Notes under the pieces: generated by a model | Seen by the model: the letters and a program-made list of their open reading frames with translations, nothing else | What the model was told of the DNA's origin: nothing | Database searches by the model: none | Program-made: the position numbers and the translations under genes | Part shown: positions 1 through 9,165 of the stretch, one piece after another | Layout of the letters: every line of letters begins with the position of its first letter | Position numbering within the stretch: the first letter of the stretch is position 1 | DNA from: an uncultured Candidatus Altimarinota bacterium | Lineage (GTDB): Bacteria > Patescibacteriota > Gracilibacteria > BD1-5 > UBA6164 | Assembly (NCBI GenBank): GCA_937931775.1 | Contig: CALHAQ010000078.1 | Span: 1 to 12,281, forward strand | DNA: 12,281 nt | Direction of reading: 5' to 3'

Positions 1-1327
1 CCATAGCAAGTGCTTTTGCTTGCGCGTATGTATCAGCGAGTCAAGTAACTGCGAGTCCTCTTCAACCAGATGTTTCAAGGTCTCAATTTTCTCTTTTCTT
101 TGTTCCTGCGTGGAATATTTTTATATCATCACGATCAAGAAGATTTGGAACAATAAGATCTTCTTTTTTCTTATAACTTCATGGGTATCCATTTGCAGCG
201 AGAACTATTGTTACAGCTTTTTTTGTACTCCATTGTACGTCCTCAATTGTATCGAGCTTATCTACAGAACCTGCAAGACACATTTCAGCAAAGTCTGACT
301 CTAAACGCATCATAGTAGGTTGCGTCTCTGGATCACCAAAACGAACATTATATTCAAGAAGTTTTGGTCCATCTTTTGTTATCATAAGACCAGCATAGAG
401 AAAACCAGAAAAGTCTTCTCCTCTTGCTTTCATAGCATCGATCGTAGGTTGGATAATAGTATCAATAATATCTTGGGTATTCTGATCTTGCAAGAGATGA
501 TCTGCTGGTGAATATGCTCACATACCTCCTGTATTAGGCCCTTTATTACCATTATCTCTTCCTTTGTGATCTTGTGAGGATGACATAGGAATAATATTTC
601 ATCATCTATCTATCATAAAAATCATAGAGAGTTCTTCTCACTCAAGAAATTCTTCAATTACTACTCTATCAAGTTCTTCTCACTCTACTCCATCTCCGAT
701 AGCTTCTCTTTTATCATAATTGGCAGTAAGAGCTGTACTAATTGCTTCCATCATTTCTTTGTGGTTCTGAGCAATAGTAACTCCTTTCCCTTGTTTTAGA
801 CCATCCTCTTTTATAACAACCGGGTATCATTTTTCAGCAAGTTTTTCAGCATATTCTTTAGCAGCTTTATCTTCTGTAAAACTTCCATATCCAGCAGTTG
901 GAATATTATATTTCTCACAAATTTCTTTTGTAAATGTTTTAGATGACTCGAGCTGAGATGCTGCTTTAGATGGCCCAAACACTCTGAGTCACTCACTCTC
1001 CATATCGTCTACTATACCAGCTGCAAGTGGATCTTCTGGACCTACTACTGTAAGACCAATATCATTTTCTTTTGCCCAGGCTATAACTGCCTCATTATCA
1101 GATATATCAATACCAGGAACATTTTTAATAATACTTCCCTCTTCTTCTGTCCCACCATTCCCAGGCATTACATAAACCTCTGTAACTCTTTCTCACTGAG
1201 CAAGTTTCCATGCAAGTGCATGCTCTCTTCCCCCACTTCCTATAACGAGGACTTTCCCATTGAAATCTATTATATTCTTAGATTCAATTCCACTTTCCAT
1301 TTCTCATGTTGGTACTGCTACTGCCAT
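1..1327 (-). CDS. purD: Phosphoribosylamine--glycine ligase (GAR synthetase), 3' end cut by window
   Basis: This cytosolic enzyme joins glycine to 5-phosphoribosylamine using ATP, the second step of de novo purine synthesis. Read with TGA as Gly, the frame is open for 442 codons to the window edge, and perhaps 10 to 20 C-terminal residues are missing. The nucleotide-fold motif GSGGREHA lies at residues 30-37, IKEDGLKQGKGV follows in the ATP-grasp region, GPNTGGMGAY is at 263-272 and NVRFGDPETQ at 327-336, all PurD hallmarks. Thirteen TGA codons occur, including the second Gly of GMGAY (residue 270) and the Gly of the ANGYPG motif. The chosen ATG leaves about 24 residues before the usual family start at KVLVIGSGG. 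A later ATG at residue 10 is also possible, and neither has a clear ribosome binding site. It is the last gene seen of the purLMKD operon, 29 bp after purK. Confidence 0.95.
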
Positions 1328-1356
1328 AATAAAAAATTATAAAATTAAAAGTATAT

Positions 1357-2820
1357 TTATGTTGTTTTTTTATAAAACTTTTCTAATAAATCTGGATTAA
1401 GATTCGAGATGGTATTCATATGTCATCTCTTTCTTTGTCATTTTACTTCTTGCTCATCACTATCTCATTTTAAAAATCCTGGTTTTCATTTCCCATAATC
1501 TTTCGTAACTATGAAATTTCAGTTTCCATCAGTATATTCATAGACACCAAATCATTTATCATGTATTCTCTCTTCCTCTCATGTCTTCTCGTTTATCCCA
1601 GGTATAGATAAGACTTCATCAGATAGCATATTATCCAAATGTACTTTTTTTATGAGCTTCGGTGTAGGAAGTTTTTGTCATGTAATAGCTAAATTAAGAA
1701 GTTCATATTGAGAATAATCATGACTGTATTCTGTTGGATGTCCTGAGTTATGTGGTCTTGGAGCAATTTCATTTATCTTTATGCTACCATCTTTGAGAAC
1801 AAACATTTCAACTCCCACAAGTCAGATAATACCTTCGTCTCAAGCATATTTCTCTGTCAATTGTTCTGCCATTGCTTTTGCTTTTTCAATTACTTCAGGA
1901 GTAATTCTCTCATCACCACTCTCCCATGCTGGCATAATACTCTCGGTCAGTATCCCCTTCTCATGTTTATTATATGCTGGGTCAAATGATACTATATCCC
2001 CGTTTGAACTTCGAGCTACCATAACAGAGATTTCATAAAAATCTTTTTGCTGTTCTTCATATATACATTCTACTTCATCAAAATCTACATATTCCCTCCC
2101 TTTTTTAAATTTCATAATATCTTGCGTAGTTGCTCATGTAGAAGTCAAAGATTCAAGTTGAGATTGTTCTTCTCTCACATTAGCTATATATGTATCTAAA
2201 TCATCTTTCGTATTTATTTTCTGTTGGCCTTTGCCATCATAGCCATCTCTCGCTGTCTTAAGTATTCCGGGTCATATATCTTCAAAGGCTCTATATATAT
2301 CATGATCAGCATTTTGCCTATTTACTCGTGTAAAATTCACTACAGAATCTTTATCTCCATTAAAACAATTTATAATAGCTTCCTTTTCTGTAGCTCTATG
2401 TTGGACTAAGTTATATACTCTCCAATTAGGAAACATGTCTATACCTGCTTCTGAAATAGCTTTTGCAAGACTCGCAGGAACATTTTCCCATTCAGCAGTT
2501 ACAGCATCAACTCATGAATCCATAATTGCTTGAACTGCATCTTGAGTATCCTTATAGACTATTTCAACAAATGGAGAAACTTGAGCAGCTGGGCAATTTT
2601 CTCCCTCTGCAGTAAAGACTACAGTATCAAATCATTGTTTTTGACCAGCAACAGCTGCTAATTGAGCTAATTGTCCTCCTCAAAGATAAGCAATCTTTTT
2701 CTCCTGCTTTTTGGGATATCTATCAGATTCTTCAAAATCATGGTATGGACTTCCTTTCATATCAAATGACTGAATGCATATTTGATATATTAATTTTTGT
2801 AAATTTTTTAGTGTAAGCAT
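1357..2820 (-). CDS. purK: 5-(carboxyamino)imidazole ribonucleotide synthase (N5-CAIR synthetase)
   Basis: PurK carboxylates AIR to N5-CAIR with ATP and bicarbonate, the step after PurM. The 487-residue frame contains 15 TGA codons. The N-terminal fold has the motif GGGQLAQLA (residues 47-55, first Gly from TGA), then AEWENVP, matching the family's YEFENVP. The ATP-grasp part has KTARDGYDGKGQ, and the ligand-binding signature EIAPRPHNSGH has its HNSGH at 357-361. The C-terminus ends with a GQRKRGHMNTI stretch, like the family's GRKMGHV. PurK is usually 350 to 390 residues, so this one is long. There are about 42 extra residues before the Rossmann strand, extra residues inside the ATP-grasp region, and a Lys-rich tail. 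A second ATG at residue 21 (base 2760) would shorten the extension. No ribosome binding site favours either start. The gene sits 27 bp after purM. A PurE partner is not in the window. Confidence 0.93.
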
Positions 2821-2847
2821 ATTCTAAGAATTAGTTAAATTATATTA

Positions 2848-4353
2848 TTACGCTGCTTCTCTATATTCAATTGTACTACCTCCAATACCAACTCATGTCA
2901 TAGTAACTGCTGCTTCTCACTCTTCTCTATTTTTAACTATTCAAATAACCTGAGCAGGAATACCCCTTGCAATTGATCTTTTAATAATTTCCTCTTCGTT
3001 TCATTTTTTACAAGTTCCAGTAAAAGGAAGTCACATATTCCATGATTTTGCTGCCAATGTATCATCTATATCTAATCCAACTTGAATAAGTGTCATAATA
3101 TCAGCTTGCTCACTATTACTTAAATCCATAACAAAGCATATATCCCTTCTTCATCACAGTCATTTATATTGTTTGAATTGTGGATTTCATGTGCCATGAC
3201 GTAAACAAGAAATATTTACTATAGGATCTCAGTTAATCCCTCAAAGTAACTCATCAGATATGAATCAATTAAACACAGTAGTTTTACCTGTTGCTATATC
3301 CCACATTTTTAAGCCCTTAAGTTTTTCTACCATTCACAATGGAAGATTAACTCGTTTTTCACCTATAACATCAAGATAATCCTCAAAGGTTTTATTCTCC
3401 CAATTATCTCATAATAATTCTAACATCGATTCTCGAATAAGTGTAAGTCAATTTGATCTTGGAGATATAATTCCATCTTTTGTTGGCCTTTCTCCAAATC
3501 CAATAATGACATCCCCTTCTTCTAACTCTACAAGTTTTTTATCCTCTTCTTTCGCACTTTTAATTCATAAGAACGTTCACCCTATATTTAAATCTAGTTC
3601 AGCTAACAAAGCAATTAGAAATTCTTTTGTTTCTTTAATTCTTGATATCTTTCAACCGATACGATCAGAAAGTTTTTCTATTTCTCCATCAAATTTACCC
3701 TGTTCATTATAATACTCAGCTAAATCTTTTAAAGATGAAAGAAGTTGCCTATCAGCTTTGATGTCTTCTATCATGAGGATTCCATCATCTTGGTATCTGT
3801 TTAATGCTCTGATAAATTTAGGGTCCTCACCTAAGTTAGCTGTTTCACCATTTGTAAGAATAACCTGATTTTGTAATATGCTACTTGCAAGGGCATCTTT
3901 AAAAGCCATAAAAAATATTCTTGCTCTTTCTCAGTCAGTGTCATTGACGTCAATAATATTTGTAAATGCAATTGCTTGCTCTCAATTAATACCATCATCA
4001 AATAGCATAGCAGTTAGGTCAGCTAGCGTTCTTTCAGATAATTCTACAGCTCTTTTGTAAAGTAATTCATAACTATCCTCAGTCTTACCTTGCTGTTCAA
4101 ATTCTTGATAAAAGTTTTCAAACTGTCTCATGTATATTTGTACTTTTGTTCAAACACCGTCAGTTTCCATGGACAAAATGTAATCTCACACTCTCAGTTT
4201 ATCATCTGGTGTCCTAAAACTATTAGCTAATATTCATAGTTTGCAATGAGCTTTTTGAACGGCAACTTTTGTAGCATGAGAAACATCGTCTCATCCATCG
4301 ATTACATTAGTTCAATAATTTACAAATTTATTCTCTATACCAGTTCCCGACAT
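2848..4353 (-). CDS. purM: Phosphoribosylformylglycinamidine cyclo-ligase (AIR synthetase), with insertion
   Basis: PurM closes the imidazole ring, converting FGAM to AIR with ATP. The 501-residue frame has about 25 TGA codons. Family marks are METDGVGTK (residues 62-70, where G68 is TGA), NGETANLG (168-175, the family's GGETAEMPG), GDVIIGFG, then SPRSNGLTLIR (family PHSNGYSLVR), and near the end MGLPFTGTCKK and AQVIGIVK. Bacterial PurM is usually about 345 residues. Much of the extra length is a block of roughly 70 residues between NGETANLG and residue 254, rich in Lys, Glu and Leu and probably helical. Sequence identity to typical PurM looks low outside the motifs. The operon position between purL and purK, the steps just before and after, strongly supports the assignment. 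An AGGA lies 5 bases before the ATG and may serve as ribosome binding site. The gap to purL is 33 bp. Confidence 0.85.
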
Positions 4354-4386
4354 ATCTTTCCTATTAAAAATTTAAATTATTTTCTA

Positions 4387-7300
4387 TTATCCTTTAGTTC
4401 TTTTTAGTCCTATATAACTTCTTTTCTCCTCTAACATCTCATTCTCTATTGCAAGTCTCATATTGAATGCTATTTGTAGCCATGGAGAATCAGATCTCCA
4501 CTCTCTTTCTGGGTGTCACATCATGGCACAGATATTTCATAGTTCAAATCATGTAGCACCGTCTGGAGATCCATTTGGATTATGAGGGTATGATTCTGTT
4601 TTATTTCATCTATGATCTACAAAATTAATTCCATAATCTAAACTACCTCCTGTTACTCTTCCCTCTCCATGAGAATTTATTTGTGATAATATACTTCCTC
4701 ACATTCACTTGAGAAATTGACTATCTTCTTTTTCAGATATCTTTACTTGAACTTTTCTAGCTTCAAAACTATTTGATGTGTTGTGTAATAATTTAGGAAA
4801 ATTTTCACCTCATGGAAGTATTTCAGCTAACTGAGTTATTACCTGGAAACCATTACATACTCCAAATAACTTCCCTGTATATTTTTCGAATTGGGCTCTA
4901 AGTTCCGGTCTTTCTAAAATAGTTTGTGCAAATCATACTCATGCTCATAAAGCATCCCCATGAGAAAAACCACCTGCAATAGCAACTGCTCTGAAATCAT
5001 CTAGACTATGTTTTCATGATATGAGGTCATTCAAATGTACATCATATACCTCAAAACCTGCTCGATGGAAATATCTCTTCATTTCTTCTTGAGAATTTGT
5101 ACCTTCAGTACTGAGTACTGCCATCTTAGGTTTTTGCTTATTATTCGTTTCATAATCTGAAATAATCTCATGAACTTCATGTTCAGATATATCAAAATTC
5201 AGTACGTCTTTCATTCATGGTTCAAACTCATCATTAATTCTATCAAATTCTGCTTGTGTAGTTTCTGGGTTATTGTTTTTCCTATGCTTTCTTATAACAT
5301 GACTTGTTACACTCCATGCTTTTTGTAAATCTACTCTTCTCTCATCTATTATTTTTTCTCCAAAAGCTGCAACTCAAATATTTTGCTTCTCAAAATTTGG
5401 TTTTCAAATACTGTGCCCTAAATGATCAAGTTTATACTTTTTCAATATTTCTAAAATATCAGCTTTCTTTGATGTCTCAAACTGCATAACTATTCCTGCC
5501 TCCTCATTAAATAAAGCTCTCAGTGTATCTTCATGAGAATTAGTATTCATCAAAGATGAAATATCTATGTCTATACCTATATGTGAACCAAAAGACATTT
5601 CTGAGATAGCAGAAAATAATCCTCAATCAGATTTCTTATGATACGCAAGTAGAAGGTTTTTTTCATGAAGTTCAATCATAGCTTCCATAAAGCTTCTGAT
5701 ATATTCTGGGTTGTCAATATCTGCTACATTTTCTCAAAATTGACCATTTACTTGTGCGAGTATAGATCATCCAAGCCTATTTTTTCATTCACTGAAATCT
5801 AATAAAAGTAGTTCAGAATCTTGTACTGGTTTCAACTCTGGAGTAAGAGTTTTGTATACGTCTCCTGAATCAGCATACAGAGTTGTGACTAATGTAAGTG
5901 GAGATACTACATCTCATTCTTTCATAGAACCAGAGTCTTTTCCCACAGATATATCAAACTGTAGGACGTCAACTATATCTCTTAGTGCTTTTGCTCATTT
6001 ATGTATAGCAGAAAGTTGTCATGGCTCAGATTTTGCATACATCCAGTTTCCAGATCCTGAAATAGAGTCAAGCTCAGGAATATATGCAGAAAGAGCTTTT
6101 AAAATAGCAGTTATAACAGACATTCTACAAGATGCTTCTGGATTAGTTATAGCTAAAGCAGATCTATTTGCTTGGGTGATAACTTCACCATGGATTCACT
6201 CTAAACCATGCAAAGTTACTCAAACATTTGAGAGTGGAGTTTGCCATAGTCATACCATTTGTTCTTGAGTTACCCTTCCTCAGACAGATCTATCTCAAAT
6301 AGTTACAAGAGCTTCTTTATTTGATACAGTAGGATGAGAAATAACATTTTTGAGAGAATCAGAAAGTCGTATTGACTCTAGATTTAACTCTCCTCCTTCT
6401 ATATTTACTGTTTCATCATTCAGGATAAGCTCTACACTATGTCCCAACATATCATTTATATCCATATCAATAATATTTGTATTTGTCTTTGGATCATGAA
6501 CTACATATTGGGTAGATTCTGTTGTTTCTCAAATTACATACATCGGAGTATTGAACCTTCTTGCTCTTGCTTCAAAGTCATCCATATCTTCCTCTAAAAC
6601 AAAACAAATATATCTCTCTTGAGATTCATTTGATAGTACCTCCTTAGGTCAAAGACTCTCATCTCAAATTGGAATTTTTGAAAAATCGATTTTTCCTCCT
6701 CTTTGAACATCTTCTAGAAGTTCCTGAACAGTATTTGTCCATCAGCTTGCTCCTACATCTCAAATCTTGAGTATTGGATTTATTTCTTTGAGTCATGTAA
6801 GATTATTAATAAGGTCCTTTACTTTACTTTGCATTATTGGATTTCATCTTTGAACAGAGGCAAAGTCTAATTCACTTACACCTTCTTCTTTGGTTACAGA
6901 TGAAGCAGCACCACCTCCCATTCAAATATTATAGTTTGAACCTCATAAATATACTATCTTCGCTCAAGCAGGTACATTTCTTGACTCTACATTTTCTGGG
7001 AATACATTTCCCTTTCATCAAACAATTACTGTTGGTTTATCGTATCACCAATGCTTTCATCCAACCTTAGCGTCAACTACAGAAAAATTTCCAGTAATAG
7101 CAGGAAAACCTTTCTCATTTGAATAATTTGCACCTCACACAGATCCTTCTGCAACTATATCTAGAGCACTTTCTTGTCCCTCTTTGGTTCTATTAAAAGA
7201 TTCTACTAAATCTGAAATTATGATAGTTGTAGTCGTAGCGTTTGGAGTTCATCATCTTCCAATCGCGGATAAGTCTCTCAAGAGACCACCTATTCACGTC

Positions 7301-8238
7301 GCAGCTCACTCCAGAGCATAAATTCTAGACGGATGATTATGCGATTCAACCTTGAGAGTATTATCCATTTTTGAATATGTAAAATGTACCTTACCATCTT
7401 CACTAGTAAATGTAACTAAGGCTTCTTTTCATTCATAGGCAGCTGCATCATCTTCATAAGCTACCTTCGTCTTTCCTGGATGTTTTTTATTCGTTGCTCT
7501 TATATAGTCAAAGAGTGTCTCTATTTGTTTCTCTCCATCAATATTATGGTGCCCATTAAAAACTCAATGATCACAATGTTCAGAATTCGCATATGCAAAA
7601 GCGTAAACCTCTGGTTCTGTTGGGTTTCTTTTATATTTTTCAGTAAATAGAGTAAATAAGTAGTCTATGTATGCTTCATACATAGCGAGGCCGTGTTTTT
7701 TATTGAATTCTGATAAATATGTTTTTCACCTTGAAATAATATCTATATTTACTAATACCCCTTTTTCTCAGATTTTGAACATTTCTTCTATTCGACTAGC
7801 ATGAGAAACAGCCATTTGAGTCATTTGATCATAAAGACTCTTTCATATTATTTTTTCAGGATTTTCTAAATCAGTATCATAACTATGGTATATAATAGGT
7901 TCTACTCTACCTTTTAGTTGTACTCCTGTCATATCAAGTATAGCAGAAATCTGAGTAGACAAAGCACTTGTTGTTCAACTTCTCGGTCATACAAATAATT
8001 CTTTCCTTAATCATAACTCAAAATCTTCTCCAACTCACAGAATACGCTCAACTTGCTCATTTCATCCTAATTCTCAAGTAACAGCATATCATATTTTTGC
8101 ATCATAATTTCATACATCACCTCATAGTTTTTCTTTGATCAGAGCAAGATTTCTATCTTTTATGTGACCTGGAACTTCTTCCCTTCCTGAAGAATACAAT
8201 CTAAGGTCTCATTTACTTGGCTGAATAATTGCTGACAT
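4387..8238 (-). CDS. purL: Phosphoribosylformylglycinamidine synthase, long single-chain form
   Basis: PurL converts FGAR to FGAM, using ATP and ammonia from glutamine. At 1283 residues this matches the fused enzyme of gammaproteobacteria and eukaryotes (about 1300), so separate PurS and PurQ are not needed. Visible motifs include ANSEHCDH with the conserved His at 221, ESHNHP (298-303) followed by a GAATG-GG-RD segment, GGGAASS (441-447), FASVQRGNP and NESQERY. The C-terminal glutaminase domain starts near residue 1035 and holds GGFSHGD, the nucleophile Cys1128 in GVCNGFQ, and His1242 and Glu1244 in MMGHPERE. The Gly before His1242 is a TGA codon, one of dozens in the gene. The usual SEHCRH is SEHCDH here. 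The ATG follows a predicted promoter by about 33 bases, without a clear ribosome binding site. It is the first gene of the purLMKD operon. Confidence 0.97.
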
Positions 8239-8277
8239 ACTCTATCACGAATTAAAAAGATATTTTTTCAAGTACTA

Positions 8278-8305
8278 TTTATACTAAATATCCAGTAACC
8301 GTCAA
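8278..8305 (-). promoter_or_regulatory. Predicted sigma70-type promoter of the purLMKD operon
   Basis: On the minus strand a TTGACG box (8305-8300) and a TATAAA box (8283-8278) are 16 bases apart, each one mismatch from the sigma70 consensus. Transcription would begin near 8271, leaving a leader of about 33 bases before the purL ATG. The -35 box uses the last T residues of the terminator of the preceding operon, so the two signals overlap. I see no operator palindrome or riboswitch in the short leader. Confidence 0.55.
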
Positions 8306-8330
8306 AAAAAGCTCTTGTTATCAAGAACTT
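8304..8330 (-). terminator. Rho-independent terminator after csaA
   Basis: On the minus strand AAGTTCTTG and CAAGAGCTT pair as a 9-bp stem with one G-U pair around an ATAA loop, and the 3' arm runs into seven T residues. The stem is short and not very GC-rich, as expected for this AT-rich genome. Its place, about 28 bases after the csaA stop and before the purL promoter, fits the end of the ftsH-csaA operon. Confidence 0.6.
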
Positions 8331-8358
8331 TTATGTTAAAAACTTGTTAAAACATATA

Positions 8359-8718
8359 TTATAATAACTTCAAGCCATTATCAACGGGCCTATCTATACT
8401 AGAAAGTACTACTCACTTGTCACTTTGAAATCCAGTCAGGAGAAACTCGCTCATAAAGCTTCCTATCTGTTTTGGTGGAAAATTTACTACTCCGAGAATT
8501 TGCTTTCATATAAGCTCTTCCTTCGTATAAAGATCTGTTATTTGAGCGGATGATTTTTTGGTTCCAATTTCATCTCCAAAATCTACCCAGACTTTATATG
8601 CGGGATTTCGAGCCCCAGGAAAATCCTGAACATCTACGATAGTTCAGCAACGAATATCTACAGATTCGAAATCATCCCAAGATATTAAGCTACCTCCCTC
8701 ATTTCATCTCTTTGTCAT
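8359..8718 (-). CDS. csaA: CsaA-type tRNA-binding domain protein
   Basis: CsaA is a small dimeric OB-fold protein of the tRNA-binding domain family (as in the C-terminal part of MetRS), described as a chaperone linked to protein export in Bacillus. The match is close: DIRCGTI, then FPGARNPAYKVWVDFG, KSSAQIT, VNFPPKQIG and FMSEFLLTGF, ending in DRPVDNGLKLL. It has four TGA codons, including the Gly of RCGTI. The given ATG yields 119 residues and overlaps the upstream gene by 34 bases, with no ribosome binding site. An ATA at 8685 is better placed: GGGAGGT lies 6 bases before it, it shares one base with the upstream TAA, and it gives 108 residues beginning at SWDDF, where the family normally starts. 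I report the ATG form as the conservative limit, but ATA is plausible. A terminator follows. Confidence 0.93.
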
Positions 8719-9155
8719 ATTTGTATCATTAGATCATTAACAACTCCTGGCATAATGAATTCTACTGCATTTATATCTATATCATCAAACATATCTTTGT
8801 ATTCTCATCATTCCAGAACACCAACGATTGCGTTCAAAAAACTGTAAACTTTCTTTACATCATCACTATCTCTCATATGGGATAATTGAGATAAATACTT
8901 TTTAGCATTAAACAGTCCGTCACTACTTACATCTCCACTTATTTCATCTAAGATAAATCTTATAAGATAATATTCCACATCACCTTTTATTCTAGCTTTA
9001 TATGCTAAAAAAGAGATATCGTCTCATTCTAATAAAGAACGTACTCCTTTTATAAATATTTCTCTATCTTCTCATAATTCCCATTCTAACATGTGTTTTG
9101 TGTTCCCTCATCTTGAAACCAAGGCATCTTTATAGCTTTCTACAGTAAGTGACAT
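8685..9155 (-). CDS. Conserved-context hypothetical protein, 156 residues
   Basis: I do not recognise this protein. It is open from an ATG 10 bases after the ftsH stop to a TAA that touches the likely csaA start, so it appears to be co-transcribed and translationally coupled with both. Six TGA codons occur, two adjacent in LEGGEY. The sequence is acidic, with many Asp and Glu residues, and looks mostly alpha-helical and soluble. I see no signal peptide, membrane segment, cysteines, or nucleotide-binding motif. Its placement between a membrane protease and a putative export chaperone suggests a role in protein quality control, but that is inference from context only. The stop is TAA, and the last codons carry the ribosome binding site of csaA. 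No ribosome binding site is seen before its own ATG. Confidence 0.8.
8692..8698 (-). promoter_or_regulatory. Strong Shine-Dalgarno site within the end of the upstream gene, bearing on the csaA start
   Basis: GGGAGGT on the minus strand is the clearest ribosome binding site in the window. It sits inside the last codons of the upstream gene, 6 bases before an in-frame ATA (8685-8683) and downstream of the first in-frame ATG (8718). The arrangement TAATA looks like a coupled TAATG start with the G changed to A. Confidence 0.55.
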
Positions 9156-9165
9156 AAATATTTAA

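Noticed and set aside
5852..6268. Plus-strand open frame of 138 codons
   Set aside because: It lies wholly antisense to purL, has no family resemblance or ribosome binding site, and the minus strand there encodes conserved PurL sequence.
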